Origin: Avena insularis
Lineage: Eukaryota; Streptophyta; Magnoliopsida; Poales; Poaceae
Direction: 5' to 3'
Length of the DNA stretch: 64,000 nt
NCBI GenBank assembly: GCA_023614405.1
Contig: CM042685.1
Location: 86,976,684-87,040,683 of the forward strand
The position numbers were made by a program, and so were the translations under genes. Each line of letters opens with the position of its first letter. Positions within the stretch are counted from its first letter, which is position 1. A model generated the notes under the pieces. That model was not told the origin of the DNA. It worked only from the letters and a program-made list of their open reading frames with translations, and did not search any database. Shown one piece after another: positions 22,568 to 35,924 of this stretch.

Positions 22568-25500
22568 TGTCAACAATTTGGTTATCCATAGCTTGATTAA
22601 TTCTTCCTATTTTGGAATGTTATAAATTAAATCAATATCTTGATTGATTGTTTGACTTTGCTGAAAATTCTCAAAGAAAAGAAACTTTTTGAGTAGAAAA
22701 TCCTCTCAACCTTGAATTCAAAATATTATATTCTTTTGTTATGACCTAAGTAGCCATATAGGCAAAAGGGCATGTATTAATTATGGATTGTAGAATTGGT
22801 GTGCAAGATTTCAAAATGAAAATCATGAAGCATTCATAAGCATTTCATTACATCCATGCAAAGTTCTCACAAACAGAATCCAAATCCTGGTATCCAAATA
22901 CTATAGTTGATTCACCCAAATGTTCCTAAAGGTAATCAAATTGACTTTATAAAACCCACTATTGCTAAGGCATAAATTGTTGATAATTATAGCCTAAAGA
23001 GATCCAATTAATAATACAAAATTTTAGAAACAAAATTGAGCTTATTTGGAGCTATTATGAAAAAGTTATGGAATAAATACAAACAAATAAAGATATAAAT
23101 AAAATGAAATATACAAGGATTTATAAATCCACTATTTTCAAACTAGTAAAAAGATTACAAATATGATCCTACAATGATCTATTCGATTTTAGAAAAATTT
23201 AGAAACAAGAATCATGTCATTTGGAGTTCGTATGCAAAAGATATGAGGGAAACAAATAAATATAAAATAGAAAAATAAAAAAAACAAATGGGCCGGCCAG
23301 CCAGCCGGCGGCCCAGCAAGCCACCGACCGAACCAAGCAGCTACACAGGATCGTTCTCATGAGTGCTTTAAAAACCGTGCAAATCAGTTTTTCTCAAACC
23401 TATGTCTATTCAAACTGCTATATCTTTTTATCTACAACTCTGAATCGACTTCCGTTTGTTTCTAATTGTTCCCTACTCCAAGACCCATCTCTACACCATC
23501 CTAAATCTCTATATAAACTCGTGGAGCTACAGCTGTACGAGTTTCTATTCCCGAAATCTCGAATCTACACATGCCCGAATTTTATTTCGCTTTTTGACCC
23601 ATCTAGACTTTGTTGTTTGCCTTTGGCCAAAAAACAAACGTTGTAGAACTCGTCGAAATCTTTCAACCCCGACAAACCTCACCTCTTTTCATCCACCACA
23701 GCTAGAGAATTTCGCATCACAATATTTCCGATCTGACGGTGTAAATCCAAGATGTACTCGCGCTCGTTTCTTCAAATCCAAATTCCTTTGTTGAGAAGGT
23801 AGGACTAATGATTCCCCATAACTTTCATGTTCTAAGTTTTTCAATTTGACCTACGGATTTGTCTCTCTAACCCAGATATGTTTCTTGTCTATTCTGAGCC
23901 AAAATCGGGTCAATCTCCTCTCCTAACAACTGGATCTCATCCCAACGGCCAGGATTAGATCGACTCCGCGAAGAGGTACGAGCCAACCGGATATCGCCAC
24001 GTGTCAACGTCAGGTCAGCATCTAGTCTCAGTCAGCATGTAAAGTCAACCTGTCTAGTCAACCTGTTCGAATTTAAAATTGCACATTATAGATCTAACTT
24101 GTAAAATTCATTAGAAATTCATAGAACGTCCAAAAATTGTGTATAATATATCAAATTGAAGATAATTTTACGTAGAAACATCTTATCAGAATAGATCCAA
24201 CTTTTACTGTACGTGGTTACTGCAGTAATTTAATTAGTTTTAATGGTCTTTTAGGTTAATAAATTCATATAAAATTATCTGTAACTCCAAAAAATATGAC
24301 CAATATATCAAATTGAAGCTACTGTAATGTAGATTAATAATATCTGGTTGGATCCAGCATTTGCGGGTTATTTACCCCGTAGTGATTTAATTAGTTTTAA
24401 TGGCTTTAGAAATCATTAAATTCATAGCAAATGCATATCACAAAAATATAAATAATATACCGATGGAAAGCTGGTTCCATGTAGATCATCAATATGTAAT
24501 TAGTTCAGCCTTTGACTGTAAGGTTTTGCCGTGAAGATTTAAATGGTTTAATGGCCTATTTAGAGTAATAAATTCATAATAAAATAAATACTGCTCAGAA
24601 AATTACAAATAATATGTCTCTGGAATCATAATTCCGTGGAGATTACAGATATAATTTTAGTTCGATTTTTAGGCAACAGAAATTGTATGAATCATTTAAA
24701 ACCCATTAAACACTATTTAAATCATACAAAAAGATCTATAACTCCGATTAGGGTGAATCCAACGCCTACTAGTTCGTATTAACGTCCTCTATCCAGTAAA
24801 CCCAAGAAACAAATTTAATTCGACAGTTAGAACATGCGTTACAACAGAACTATCAAAACCCTTATATTGGCAAGTAATTATTAATAACAAGTACCCTATT
24901 ACTTTAATTGATCTCATACATGCATCATATGATCTATTAATGCTCAGAGAACTAAATATAAGCATTGTAACATATTAAACCATCATGCATGTTTTTGATC
25001 ATCCTTGTTGTGTTTGCTATGTTTGCAATTGTTTTAATTGGAACTACCTTGTCCTTGTATTAGATTGTTCAGAGAGTGTGATTGCTGCGGAAAATACAAT
25101 TATCACCCATATTATCAACATAAGGAAAGTTACACCACTTGTTCATAACTTTTGTCCCAGTTTTGATTCTATGCATATGATCTTAAAAATTCTGTAGTAT
25201 GCATGTGTAGGATGTTCTAGTAGAATTTTTCCTTAGTATTATTTGCAAGTAAGAATATTTTGTAGTATGCCATGAGTAGCTCTATACTTAGGATTTCCCC
25301 TCCTAATAGGTGACCCCTGTTTTTGCTAAGTATTGCTTGCTATGCTATATATACAAAGTACCGTTGGGGGGTTCGAAAGACAAAGAATTTTTCTAAGTAT
25401 AAAGGCTCTCTAGAGCAAACTTTTCTTCTCAAATCCACTTCAAAATAAAACTAAGTTTTCTTCTGGGCGGAATGGTTGTCGGGACAACGAGTGAGATTTT

Positions 25501-26472
25501 TGTGGAGGACGGCCGCCCAGGAATCAAAGAAGTCTGCCATGTTTCAGAATTCAAAAGCTTCCAGTGCAACCACAATACATATGGGCTCTGTCTTGGCCTA
25601 GTACTTAGTGGGAAACCTCACCTGGGTACCAACATTTGGAGGTTCTTGGCACGGTTGGATCCAGAAGGCAGAGGGGCTACTAAGGGAAAGCCTCGCCATG
25701 GTCTTGTCTGTAAAAGGACTTGGTCGTGTATTATGGGTAAAGTGCACAAACTCTCGAGAGTATTGCAATCTGATCGATCAGCCGTGTTCATGGAAACAGA
25801 ACAACATTGAGCATCTGAAGGATGGAGCCTCTGAAGGATCTTCCTCTCTCTTTTCTAAACAATGTTTTGAAAACCCCATGGCGTGAGTAATATCGCCAAT
25901 GGGTGGGATTTTGGGAACTTGGTGCGTAATATCCAAGTGTCACTTGGTGAGTAATATCCAAGTGTTTGGTTGTTTGGACACTTGGTGAGTAATATCCTTG
26001 TGTGCCATTCGACCCTATTTTATCTAAGCAAATGTTTACAAAGTAGGGTAAAACTCTCTCTCCCTTTTCTCTCCATACTTAGTGAAAATTAGCTTTATGC
26101 AAATGAACTCCAAAGCCTAAACTAGCCTTGCATGTAGAGTTAGTCTTTCCTTCCTTGGTGTAATTTGCCAATACATTCAAAGTATTGACCCAACTTGTTG
26201 GTTGCACGTTTCATGTGCAGAATTTCGGAGATCGTTGAAAGGTGTGCTAGGATCGCCGGTCTTCACTCAACCTGCATGTGGCATTGATGGGACTCCAAGT
26301 TGTATTTATATCGCTTCTGTTGTAATAATGTAAACTCTGGATTATTCGATTCATGTAATAAAGACTTGTGTTTTACATGATATTTCATCAACTGTGAGTG
26401 CTAGCTATTGATCCGGGGACTAGCATGTTAATCACTGGGACTTAGGATCCTTACCGATCCGAGGTCGCTACA
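22568..26472 (+). repeat. Probable solo LTR (about 3.9 kb) inside copia C
   Basis: Copia C's internal region is far too long, and the excess has the make-up of a long gypsy LTR: AT-rich start, short GC-rich block at 23290-23340, AT-rich middle with repeated 'cataaaattac' segments, TATATATA near 25346, and an end of GGTCGCTACA at 26472. The best start is TGTCAACAATTTGG at 22568, giving flanks CGAGT and CCAGT (4 of 5 identical), length 3905 bp. The left border is uncertain. No coding region is credible within it. Confidence 0.65.
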
Positions 26473-28339
26473 CCAGTCCTATTGTTGCTGGGCTAGTGTC
26501 ATGATATGGTGATGTTGTAAGTAAAAGTATAAGTCGATACTCTTACAACACACATAACGTGTAAGTTTCATAGACCTTGGCCTTACACATAAAGGAATGA
26601 TGAGGATCATACCACGATGCACATGATGGAGATCAAGTGCAAGAACCATATCATTTCACTTATTAACATGTGATGTTTGTTGCATATTATATTGCTTGTT
26701 TGGAATTTTATTAGCATAATAAGATGATCCCTCATTTATATATCAAGATAAAAAATGTGTTCTCCCTTAAGTATGCACCAATTATGTTTCGTTGCTCCAA
26801 GACATCACGTGATGATCGGGTGTTCTTGGATCCACGATCATATTTCGGGTGTAAGACAGTTACACACGTGAATACTAAGGTTCTTACTTGGTGAGCCTAG
26901 CATATACATACATGGCCTTGAAACACGGACCGAAAGGTTAAGCATGAGTCATATGAAAGATATGATGCCCATTTGATGCTCGCCTTTGAAGGTACACCGA
27001 CTCATGTGATGATCGAACTTGGTGTAGTGGATTTGGTTCATGTAATCACCAAAAAGACACGAGGGATGTCATTTTTGAGTGGGAGTTCATTTATAATTTG
27101 GATTAGTAGAACTCAATTTATCATAAATTAAATCAAAGTGAATTTGCACAATTTGTTGTAGTCATTGGCATTCGTTCACCACCTCATGCTAAGTTCTAAT
27201 TGAGATAATAGAACTATATAATTCTGGGTATTTACTTTACGAACTAGTACCATATTGTGTTGAGTGTCAATCTAAAGTTTAAAGTTCAATTGCAAACTTT
27301 CAGCAACCTCTGTTTACTCTGTGAAATTTAATAATTGGTATTAAATCGAGAGTAACAATTCCAGTGTTAGTATCTTAGGTATCATGTTTGCCTCTATGAT
27401 TCTTGATTGTTTTAATATCAAGTTTATCTAGGAGCTGAAAGAATTGTTTCAGAAACCATTATGTGTGGCAGATATAACGATATCTAAAACAATGTTTTGG
27501 TTGCAGTATGATAGAGTATAATATATATGTTCTCATATTTGATGAGAATTTTCAAAGGATGGAGATGCTAGACATCCTCATCATCCAAAAGGGTTATGGA
27601 ATAATATTATACTCACGATTCGCCTTTATAAGCTACATTAGCTTGATCATGAAAGTCCTCATGATAAGGATGAATAGAATATGTATGTAAAGTGTTTACT
27701 ACACTAAAAGATTACTAAAGAATGAATTTTGAAAGAATGTCGATCATTTGATGATGGCGATCTACTTCAAAGTGCAAGTCCAAAGGTATTATTATTTGAA
27801 TATACACGCATTGGACTATGTGTCATGTATATGGTGCCACTGTTGATGTTGATAGATTCTTTTAAAAAGGAAAATTAAATGCTGAAAGAGAATCTATAAA
27901 ATATATTTGGCAGAAAAGAAAAGACTGGAAATATCCAGTTTAGGTATATAGATGATATACATGTTATGGTTGTATTCTTTGCTTGTTAACCAATGTGGTT
28001 CTTGGGTATTGGATACCGAATTGGTTGGTATGAAATTTCATACAGAACGATGCAATTCATGAACTACAATGACCTAAGTAACTAGCAAGAGAATATGTGA
28101 TGATGATCATCGAAAACAAACAAGCCGTTGTTTGTATTTCTCGTTGGCATCAAAGCTTGCCTTCAAGATTTGTTTTAATAATAGTTATTTAAATCAGGTA
28201 TTATGAGAACAAAGGTTGTTCAAATAATTACCGTATTCCATATAATATGGATGATTTACAAATCTAGTTGGAGAAATCACATCCATAAAAACTAATGCTA
28301 AAATGTCACAAGACAAATGATTGAAAGATCACTTACAAA
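26473..28339 (+). pseudogene. Degraded leader, gag and protease region of copia C
   Basis: This should hold the copia leader and gag, but stops in every frame prevent a clear trace. A tryptophan-rich stretch near 28000 resembles the region around a copia protease by position only. No long frame survives; 27508-27690 is chance. Confidence 0.5.
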
Positions 28340-29215
28340 GTGACATCGCCATTTAAATTATATTGGAAAGAAAACATGAAGAATCTCCATATTCATGGAT
28401 TTTTGGAGTCTTTGATTTGATCAAGTGATGCTTGTGATTCTTTCCTCCGGATAATGAAAACTTCGTTCCAAGGCCAAAGAAGAACGAACGACTAAAATAT
28501 TGGAATTTATACATATCGATGTATGTAGTCCATTATGTGTAGTCATAAGTGATGGATTTCAACTTCATATGCTTTCTCCAGAAATTTGAGTGAATATTCA
28601 CTTATTGAGAAATAAGTATGAAATATTTGAAAATGTTCAAAGACTTTCAAGATGAAGTGGAAAATCATTGTAACAAGAAAATAAATGATTTATGATTTTA
28701 TCATAAAAAGGGGTTTATTTGAGTTGCAAGTGTAACAAGAAAATAAATGATTCATGATTTCATCATAAAGGGTTTTATTTGAGTTGCAAGTTTAGCAAAT
28801 CACCTAGATTTACATCTCCCAAAACACCATAGGAATATGGAGTGTTTGAGATTTGTAATGAAACCTTGTTTGACATGGTTGGATCAAAGGTGTTATTTAT
28901 AAAACTGCCATTATGTTTTAAAAGATTAAAGCTTTAGATACTACTGCTTTTACACTAAAAAGAGCTCCATCTTGATCCATTGAAATGACACCTGGTTTGG
29001 GGTAAAACCCAAGTTGTCCTTTCTTAAATTTTGGTATGCTAAGAATAAGTAAGATGTTTACAACCAAAGTTGGATGAGCATGTATTTGTAGGTTATTTTG
29101 AATAACCATTGCGTATTCCTCCATAACACCGAGGACAAAAGGGTTTGTCGCTTGAAATGTGAATTTTATTGAAAAAGGAATTTTCGCAAAAGTTAAGTGG
29201 GAGGACAATAGAACT
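28340..29215 (+). pseudogene. pol: Degraded integrase of copia C
   Basis: Recognisable by family resemblance across frames. A GAG-pre-integrase remnant is MKNLHIHGFLESL (near 28368). The start of the core is EFIHIDVCSPL (near 28500), followed by NKYEIFENVQRL. Then come a block like the conserved RTPQ..NG-ERRNRTLLDMVRSM (near 28815-28900), an AFTLKRAPS block (near 28940), and the end of the domain near 29170-29210 (NFIEKGIFAK). Dozens of stops and frameshifts are present. A 62-bp tandem duplication sits at 28670-28791. Confidence 0.75.
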
Positions 29216-29289
29216 TTGATAAGGTTAACAAACCTGAGCTATATGTGCTGAGTTGCGCAGCGCCGGAAAACGTTCCGGATGCAGCCAGA

Positions 29290-30370
29290 ATGCTCATGGC
29301 TCACGTGCCTCAAAGGTTGTGGTAACGGAGGTCTATGTTCCTATTGAACCAAGTAGGTCGGATAAATAATCGAATACTGAGATTTGAGAATATATCATTA
29401 TTGTTTGACAATGATGAACCGACTACATGAAAAGAAGCGATGATGGGCCCTGACTCCTTCAAATGGCTTGAAGCCATAAATCCGTGATAGTTCCATACAC
29501 GAGAAATCAAGTTTTTGAAACTTGAAAGAACCTCCGGAAAGGTGTAAAAAACTATCGGTCATATTTGGATATATAAAGAAACAAACAAGGATGTTTCACA
29601 TCTATGAAATAGTCGACATGTCGTAAAGTTTTTTTTACGACATGTTCAAGGAGTTAACTATGACAAGATTTGATCTTTCATAGCGATATTTAGTCTGGAC
29701 GGATTAAAGTAGCAACCACTACATATAATTTGGTATATGGTAGATGAATAAACATAACAAAGTTCTTCTAAAAGAATGGTTACCTAGGACGTGTGTATGA
29801 CACGAACCAAAGGGTTTTGTTAATTCAAAGGATGCTAAAAAAGGGCATGCAAACTTTAATGGTTGAAGTAAGCATCATGGAGTTGGAACCTTCACCGTGA
29901 TGAAACTGTTAAAGAAGTTTAATTTCATCAGGGGACGATGAAGATGCTTGCATTTGCAAGAAATTAAGTGGGAGCGTTGTGACATATTTCTAATACATTA
30001 TGTGGAGGACATCTCGTTGATTGGAAATGATGTATCTTTTATTGACAAGGGTTAAGAATTTCATTTCGATGAAAGACTTAGGCAAAACCCAAATATTTAG
30101 CATGAATGTATACATGGATAGACTATGATGCTAATATGGTTATGCCAAACATACATATATGAGATATTGAAGGAGTTCATTATAGAAATGACAAGAAAAG
30201 TTTATTGTCACATGGAAAAGAATTGAATCAAGATTCAAGTGTATTGACACTTGATAAGTGAAACAAGATTCAAGTGCTTTGACACTTGATGAGTGAAATA
30301 ACAAGAATGTTTTGATCAATCATACCATGATATGTACACATCCAGATATGTCCTATGCTCTAAGTGTTAT
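29290..30370 (+). pseudogene. pol: Degraded reverse transcriptase of copia C
   Basis: Order of blocks matches Ty1/copia RT: SFKWLEAI (29455), HVQGVNYDK (29640-29670), EPKGFVNSKDA (29807), then the region around 29890-30120 corresponding to the 'ASRSWN...FDETV' and 'YVDDILLIGND' stretches, here VEDISLIGNDVSFID with the YVDD box changed to VED. Multiple stops and frameshifts. A 35-bp tandem duplication lies at about 30229-30298. Confidence 0.72.
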
Positions 30371-31008
30371 GATCATATACCAGAATGAATCATAAAAATG
30401 ATCATTGGACAATAGTGAGGATATTCTTATGATCTTTTGGAAGAACTAAGAATATATTTGTGTAGAGGTGACAAACAATTACAAATATTTCATTTTAAAG
30501 CATTAAATTCATACTAGTTTTGTCACAAGATACAAATTAAGTTTATCTCAATTTAAACTATGGGTGGCACAATGTAATGGAAACGAGATTCCATGATGGA
30601 TTTGGATGAATTCCAAAGTTAATACATTGAGACGTATACTACAACAAAAGGCTAAGTATATGACTGCTATAGTAGCAGCAAAGGAGCGAATTTGTGTCAA
30701 GTAGTTTGTTATCAAACTAAGGTGTGGTTCGTAACGGGCTAACACTCAAGATATATTGTACGACAATAGTATCGACATGATTTAACCCCAAGGTACTAAA
30801 GGTCTCACCAAAAGACCAAATTTATACAATGCCATCTCATTGGAGAATGAGTGATGCGTGAAGACGCAAAGACATGCACATACACACGAACCTGAAAGCG
30901 TCAGATCCGTAGATTTTGTTAACCACTTGAAATCGCGTATATGGAACACCAGAAAGCCATAGGTGTTCAATACGCAAAGTTTTCAAACTAGATTATTGTC
31001 TCTAGTGC
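30371..31008 (+). pseudogene. pol: Degraded RNase H of copia C
   Basis: Weak but ordered matches to copia RNase H: a segment near 30640-30720 corresponding to the AEYIAASEAAKE region, then LYDNSI-like and KVLKVSPKDQIYT near 30795, ahead of the purine-rich end of the internal region. No open frame remains. Confidence 0.6.
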
Positions 31009-31019
31009 AAGTGGGAGAC
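31009..31019 (+). other. Polypurine tract of copia C
   Basis: AAGTGGGAGAC immediately precedes the 3' LTR, as in most copia elements. Confidence 0.8.
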
Positions 31020-32712
31020 TGAAGGGAATATGCCCGAGAGGCAGTAATAAAGTGGTTATTATCGTATTCCTTATTTATGATAAAAGTTTATTTTGCATGC
31101 TATAATTGTATTAATACGGAAAAGTTAATGCATGTGTGTTTAATAAACAAAAAGGAAGTTCCTAGTTATGCCTCTCTTATAAACTAGCTCATTGATTAAC
31201 AAGATGATCAAAGGTTTCCTGATCATGGACATTAGATGTTGTTAATAATGAGGTCACAAAATTATTGGAATGATGTGATGAACATTCATCCGAAGTATAG
31301 CATTATGATCAAGGTCATTGTGTTTATATTTCTATAACATCCTACGAAGTAATCTTAGTCCTTAGACCATGATATCATGTCAATCACTAACACCGGAAGA
31401 GTATCTTGATAACATCAAACGTCACAACGTAACAGGGTGACTATAAATATAGGTTCAGTGCTACGAAGGTGTTATGTTGAGGCTCATGGATCAAGAGTGG
31501 AATTTTTCCATCCCGATGACGGAGAGATATACTCTAGGGCCTCTTGGTGATATCACATTAATTAGCTTACAAGCAAGTGATTTGATCACAAGAATGTTAT
31601 ATCATGGGAACGAGAAAAGAGTACATGTTGGTAACGAGATCAAACTATGTATGGAGATACCGATGATCGAATATCGAACATGTAGTATATCGCGAGAAAA
31701 AGGGATTGAGTTACATGCGTATAAGGTTCACACGATCACAGAAGTCATCGTTGAATATGTGGGAGTCAGTACGGATCTCCAGGTCTCGCTGCTGATTATT
31801 TATTGGAGAGGGGTCTCGATCATGTCTAAATTATTCGCAAACCATAGGGTGACACACTTAAAGGATACCAACACCATTCGGAGCAAATGATATGCCAAAT
31901 AAAGAAAAAGAAAGCGCGGGAATTTATTTCACTAGACACCGAAACTGTTTCAGTTGAAATTGCTGAAACTTCTTCTGCATGTGAAATTGAAATGTTATAA
32001 GGGGTTTTATGTGAATGTTTGTTAATTAGAGTAATTAACAAAATTCTGAATAAATAAAATAGTTTTATTTAAATGAGAGCTTGCATTAAATTTGGTGGAA
32101 ATTTAATGCATGTGAGTGGATTTTTGAGTGGAGGCTTTTTTATGGGAGTGGAGGCTTTTCATTTTGAGTGGGAGCTCCACCCACATGAATGTGGAAGAGG
32201 TGGCGGCAGCCCACCATGTCTGGGCGCATATCCCCTTGGGTTCCCCCCTCTCCCTATAAAAGGCCCCCCTCTCCTCCTCTCAAAGCACACCTCCTCGTGA
32301 AGGATCTCTCTCCCCTCTTTAGAATTTCACATGGTCTCGAATCAGCGAGATACATGTTCCCGGTGGATTTTTCTAGAAGGATTTGTTGCTTCCGCTGCTT
32401 CGCTGGAGCGAGGGCGTGAAGGTTGTCGGGGTACCCGAGCGTGTGTGCCATCATGGATGCACCACTGCTTTGCGGTGCTGGACGTGATGTTTTTGGACCG
32501 GCTGGACCAGATGGACTTCATCACGATCTTGAGATCGTCAAGCGTTCGACTAAATCATCCACGAGTACAACCTCATTAATGCTATACGGTCTTCGAGGGT
32601 ATGTATTCTATGGATGCATATCCACCCGTTGCTTGTATCTAGTATATAGATCTTGGTACTTAGTTGTTCCCATCATAGGAAAATTTTTGTTTTATATGTT
32701 GCAAACCCTATA
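31020..32712 (+). repeat. 3' LTR of copia element C
   Basis: Starts TGAAGGGAATATGCCC and ends CCCTATA (terminal CA mutated to TA), 1693 bp. It is followed by the right target duplication GTACC at 32713-32717, identical to 20632-20636. This copy retains TATAAAA at 32255-32261. Confidence 0.93.
32255..32261 (+). promoter_or_regulatory. TATA box in copia C 3' LTR
   Basis: TATAAAA lies between two CCCCCCTCTCC repeats. It is absent from the 5' LTR, so the copy that would drive the element has lost it. Confidence 0.75.
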
Positions 32713-35700
32713 GTACCAGTTCGTGCAATTGATCTCCTCTCACTCGCCATTGTGACCAGCAGAAATCGTACCCGAGCTCACCCATGTCACCCCGACGCTG
32801 ACACGCTGCTACACGCCGCGCCGCCCTCGCCCATGATGTCTAGGAGGTAGCCGTGACCTCACCGCCACTGCCTATGCATGCCTCGACCAACAACCGCCCT
32901 TGGAGACGCCAGCGCAACCACGCCCATTTAACACTCGACCATACCGATCGCTGCGCCAGAGCACCGAGAAATCCCGCGCGACCATGCCGCGCCACGCTCT
33001 CTCCTTTTGCCAGTAAGTTTTTCGTGACTCCAGCAATCTCCCTGACATGATCATTTGACCCTATGTGCTCCGTGACCACCGTACGCCGTAAGGAACACCG
33101 ACGGTTCCAAAGAAGAGAACGGACATTCTAGAATGATGGAGACCGCGCCTTGTCATGCCAATGTGCGCATGAAGATCACCATGAAGCCTTGCATCGAGCT
33201 ACACCCTTGTCCATGCCGATAGCTTCCTTTAATAATGTCGCCGACTTTCCAGAGCCATGTTGTTGTGCCCCCTTCGCCGTAGTATAAATAGAGCCCTCTG
33301 ACTGCCTCAAAACACACACACCATTCCACTCCACTCTTACCCAGAAATCTCTCTGACCAGTCCCTGGAGAAAGGCGAGCACCACACCACCGTAATTTCAC
33401 CAGAGCCCACCGTTGTAGTGAAGAAGAGGAACCAGCGCTAGGAGCCGCCCCAGGAGATGCCGCGACCACTAGTCGAACCACCGTCGTCGACTCGCTTATT
33501 CGCCCACCTCGCCGGACCTAGCTGGAGCCCTGGTAAGCCCTCGACGACCCCCGCTGTAGCGCTACGGTTAGCATCTCGCGTGCCCCATGTGACGGAGACG
33601 TTGACGCGGAGCCTTCGATCATGCTCTAATCATGTGGTCTAGATTGAAGGATACCGCTTCGTGTTAGATGAGCCACTGATGTGTGGGAACAACCCCGGTG
33701 CCGCTCACTGCGCGCGCACTGTGTAGTTGGGCCGGCCCGTTAGTTTTGCCGCATGTAGCCCATAGATTCAAACTTAGGTTTTTCTTTTATTTAAAAATCT
33801 TATACTATAGGTAACTTTGAAAATCAACTCAGGAAGATTCACTAAACCAAATAGAATGAATCCGATTTTTTATAAAGTATATGAAAATCTCTAAACAATC
33901 CCGTTGGTTTCAAACAATTTGAAATTATAGATCACCCTCAGTAAAAATAACAAGACAGTAGCTTTTACCACTTTAAACATTTTTCTAAAATCAACCATAA
34001 ATGATTTTGATTTGATTCTGACTCTCAAAAATCACATTGGCCATGACATATCTGAATATGTAAAAATATATAGATTTACATATAGTAGTCCTAGACCAAA
34101 AATTAAAGAATGGCTTTATAGTCATTTCTAGTGACTTGGATATTATTAAAAGGCATTGTTAAACTTTGTGGTATTGACCAACCACTTTAAATCACATTCC
34201 AAAGTATTGGAATATATGGTGATGACATGTGTCAATATGATCCCATATTTTAATTGGATAATACTAAATCTTAAGTAGTTTTCAATGATTATAAATTACT
34301 TTTCTCCAATAAGATAAATAAAATCTTGTCACTCTTTTCTTGTAATGATAGAGATGATGCTAGATCATCTAGTGTGGATCCTTGTGTGCTAAATAGAAGT
34401 AGTTAAGTATTGTTTGGTGATTGTGTACCTCGTATTTATTTATAGATGCTAGTATCAATCCAGGCTACGAGGAGGAAGAATTCTAGGAAGAAGAGAAAGA
34501 GAACTACAACCACTGTACCAACTAAGGCAAGCTATTCTGTGCAAGCAAGCTAAGTTATACCATGCAAGCCTCACTAGGCATACTATTATGATACCACCTT
34601 GATTATAACCATCCCAAATTTTACTTGCAAGATTTATCTTTTCTCCATTTTGTCGAAGTTACTCAAGTAGTTAATTAATAGGTGATTAATGGAAAAGTAG
34701 GAAAGAGTTCATCAAGAGCTTGGAACTTGATGTAGGTAGTTACACTTGACTAGCACCCCTTAATAGTGACACCCTCATTGATAGATGTTAGTGCTAAACT
34801 AATCTTGCTCATTATAGATGGGAACACTTGGAGAAAATGATTATGAAAACCTTGAAATGATGAGTCATTCTATTGAAATGTTTTGACATGTGTTATGAAA
34901 CACAATGAGTTGAAGATGATATTGAATGGAGTATGTGCCCGGACTTTGATAAAAACTGATGGTTGGGTTCAGATGCGATACCATTCCAATTTTACCGTAC
35001 AACCATAATACACGAGTCTGGGTAGGGCTTACCTGGAAGTTTATGTTTCTTAGTATGTGTTCCCTCGCAGAACGAGGTGAGCTGAGGCTACCTTGTGAAT
35101 ATGAATGGCCACCTGTGCAGTTCCCAGGATGACAGATGGTCATGGCTGGGAGGCCAAACTCATAGGGGAGGTGCCTATACTAGGGTGTGTAGTTGAAAGG
35201 TTAGGATTGATTATCTGCATACCAAGTACGATGATTCAGGGTTATCCCTAACGGATGTATCAAATGTTGTGGTGAAAGTGTACCACCTCTATAGAGTGTC
35301 AAACTATTAGAATAGCCGCATTCGCGGTCATGGACAGTTAGATGGCCATACTGTTCTGTTGTCAGATGTTTTTAAAATGACTCGTGTCTTGATTTATGAC
35401 TTGGACTTGACTCCACAAGGATGTGGACATGAAACTAGGTTCCCACTTGAGCAATCTAGACAACTAAAGTTAGGTCTTTTCTAATAAGTACTTATGAAAT
35501 AAAATTGGCTTTTTTGCAAATAAACCTAGAGCTTAGGATTCCTACTAGAATGGTCTTACTACTTTAGTGATAGTTTGCGAGTACTTAAAAGTACTCATGG
35601 CTTTGTCCCTGGCTATTCCCATTGCCAGAATACGAAGGAGAGTATGAGGAGGATGGACAACAAGACTCCTTTGACAACTAGGATCATCTCCCATCGTCAG

Positions 35701-35924
35701 CATTGCCTGTGACCCTGAAGATGGAGCCTCTACTATGCTATTATTCCGTTGCTATGATTTGTATTCAGACTTGATCTTATGATCAACTATTTGTAAGACT
35801 ATTATGGTTTGTAATGGATGATGTACTGTACTACCAATTCTGTTATGTCTCGCAAAAATTGTAATCCTAGGATTGTGATGTACGACATAACAGGCATCTG
35901 GGATTAAAAATCCGGGTGTTGACA
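32713..35924 (+). repeat. 3' LTR of element B, right part
   Basis: Continues the LTR interrupted at 20636. It contains a GC-rich block (32750-33650), then AT-rich DNA, and ends CCGGGTGTTGACA at 35924. The last ~500 bp match 12196-12690, and the last ~1.3 kb match 56500-57895. To its right is the 365-bp tandem array, entered mid-unit, so element B inserted into that array. The short GC-rich frames here are not genes. Confidence 0.85.
33283..33290 (+). promoter_or_regulatory. TATA box in element B LTR
   Basis: TATAAATA in a GC-rich context, followed about 30 bp later by CA-rich sequence suitable as a start site. It probably marks the U3/R boundary of this LTR. Confidence 0.6.
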
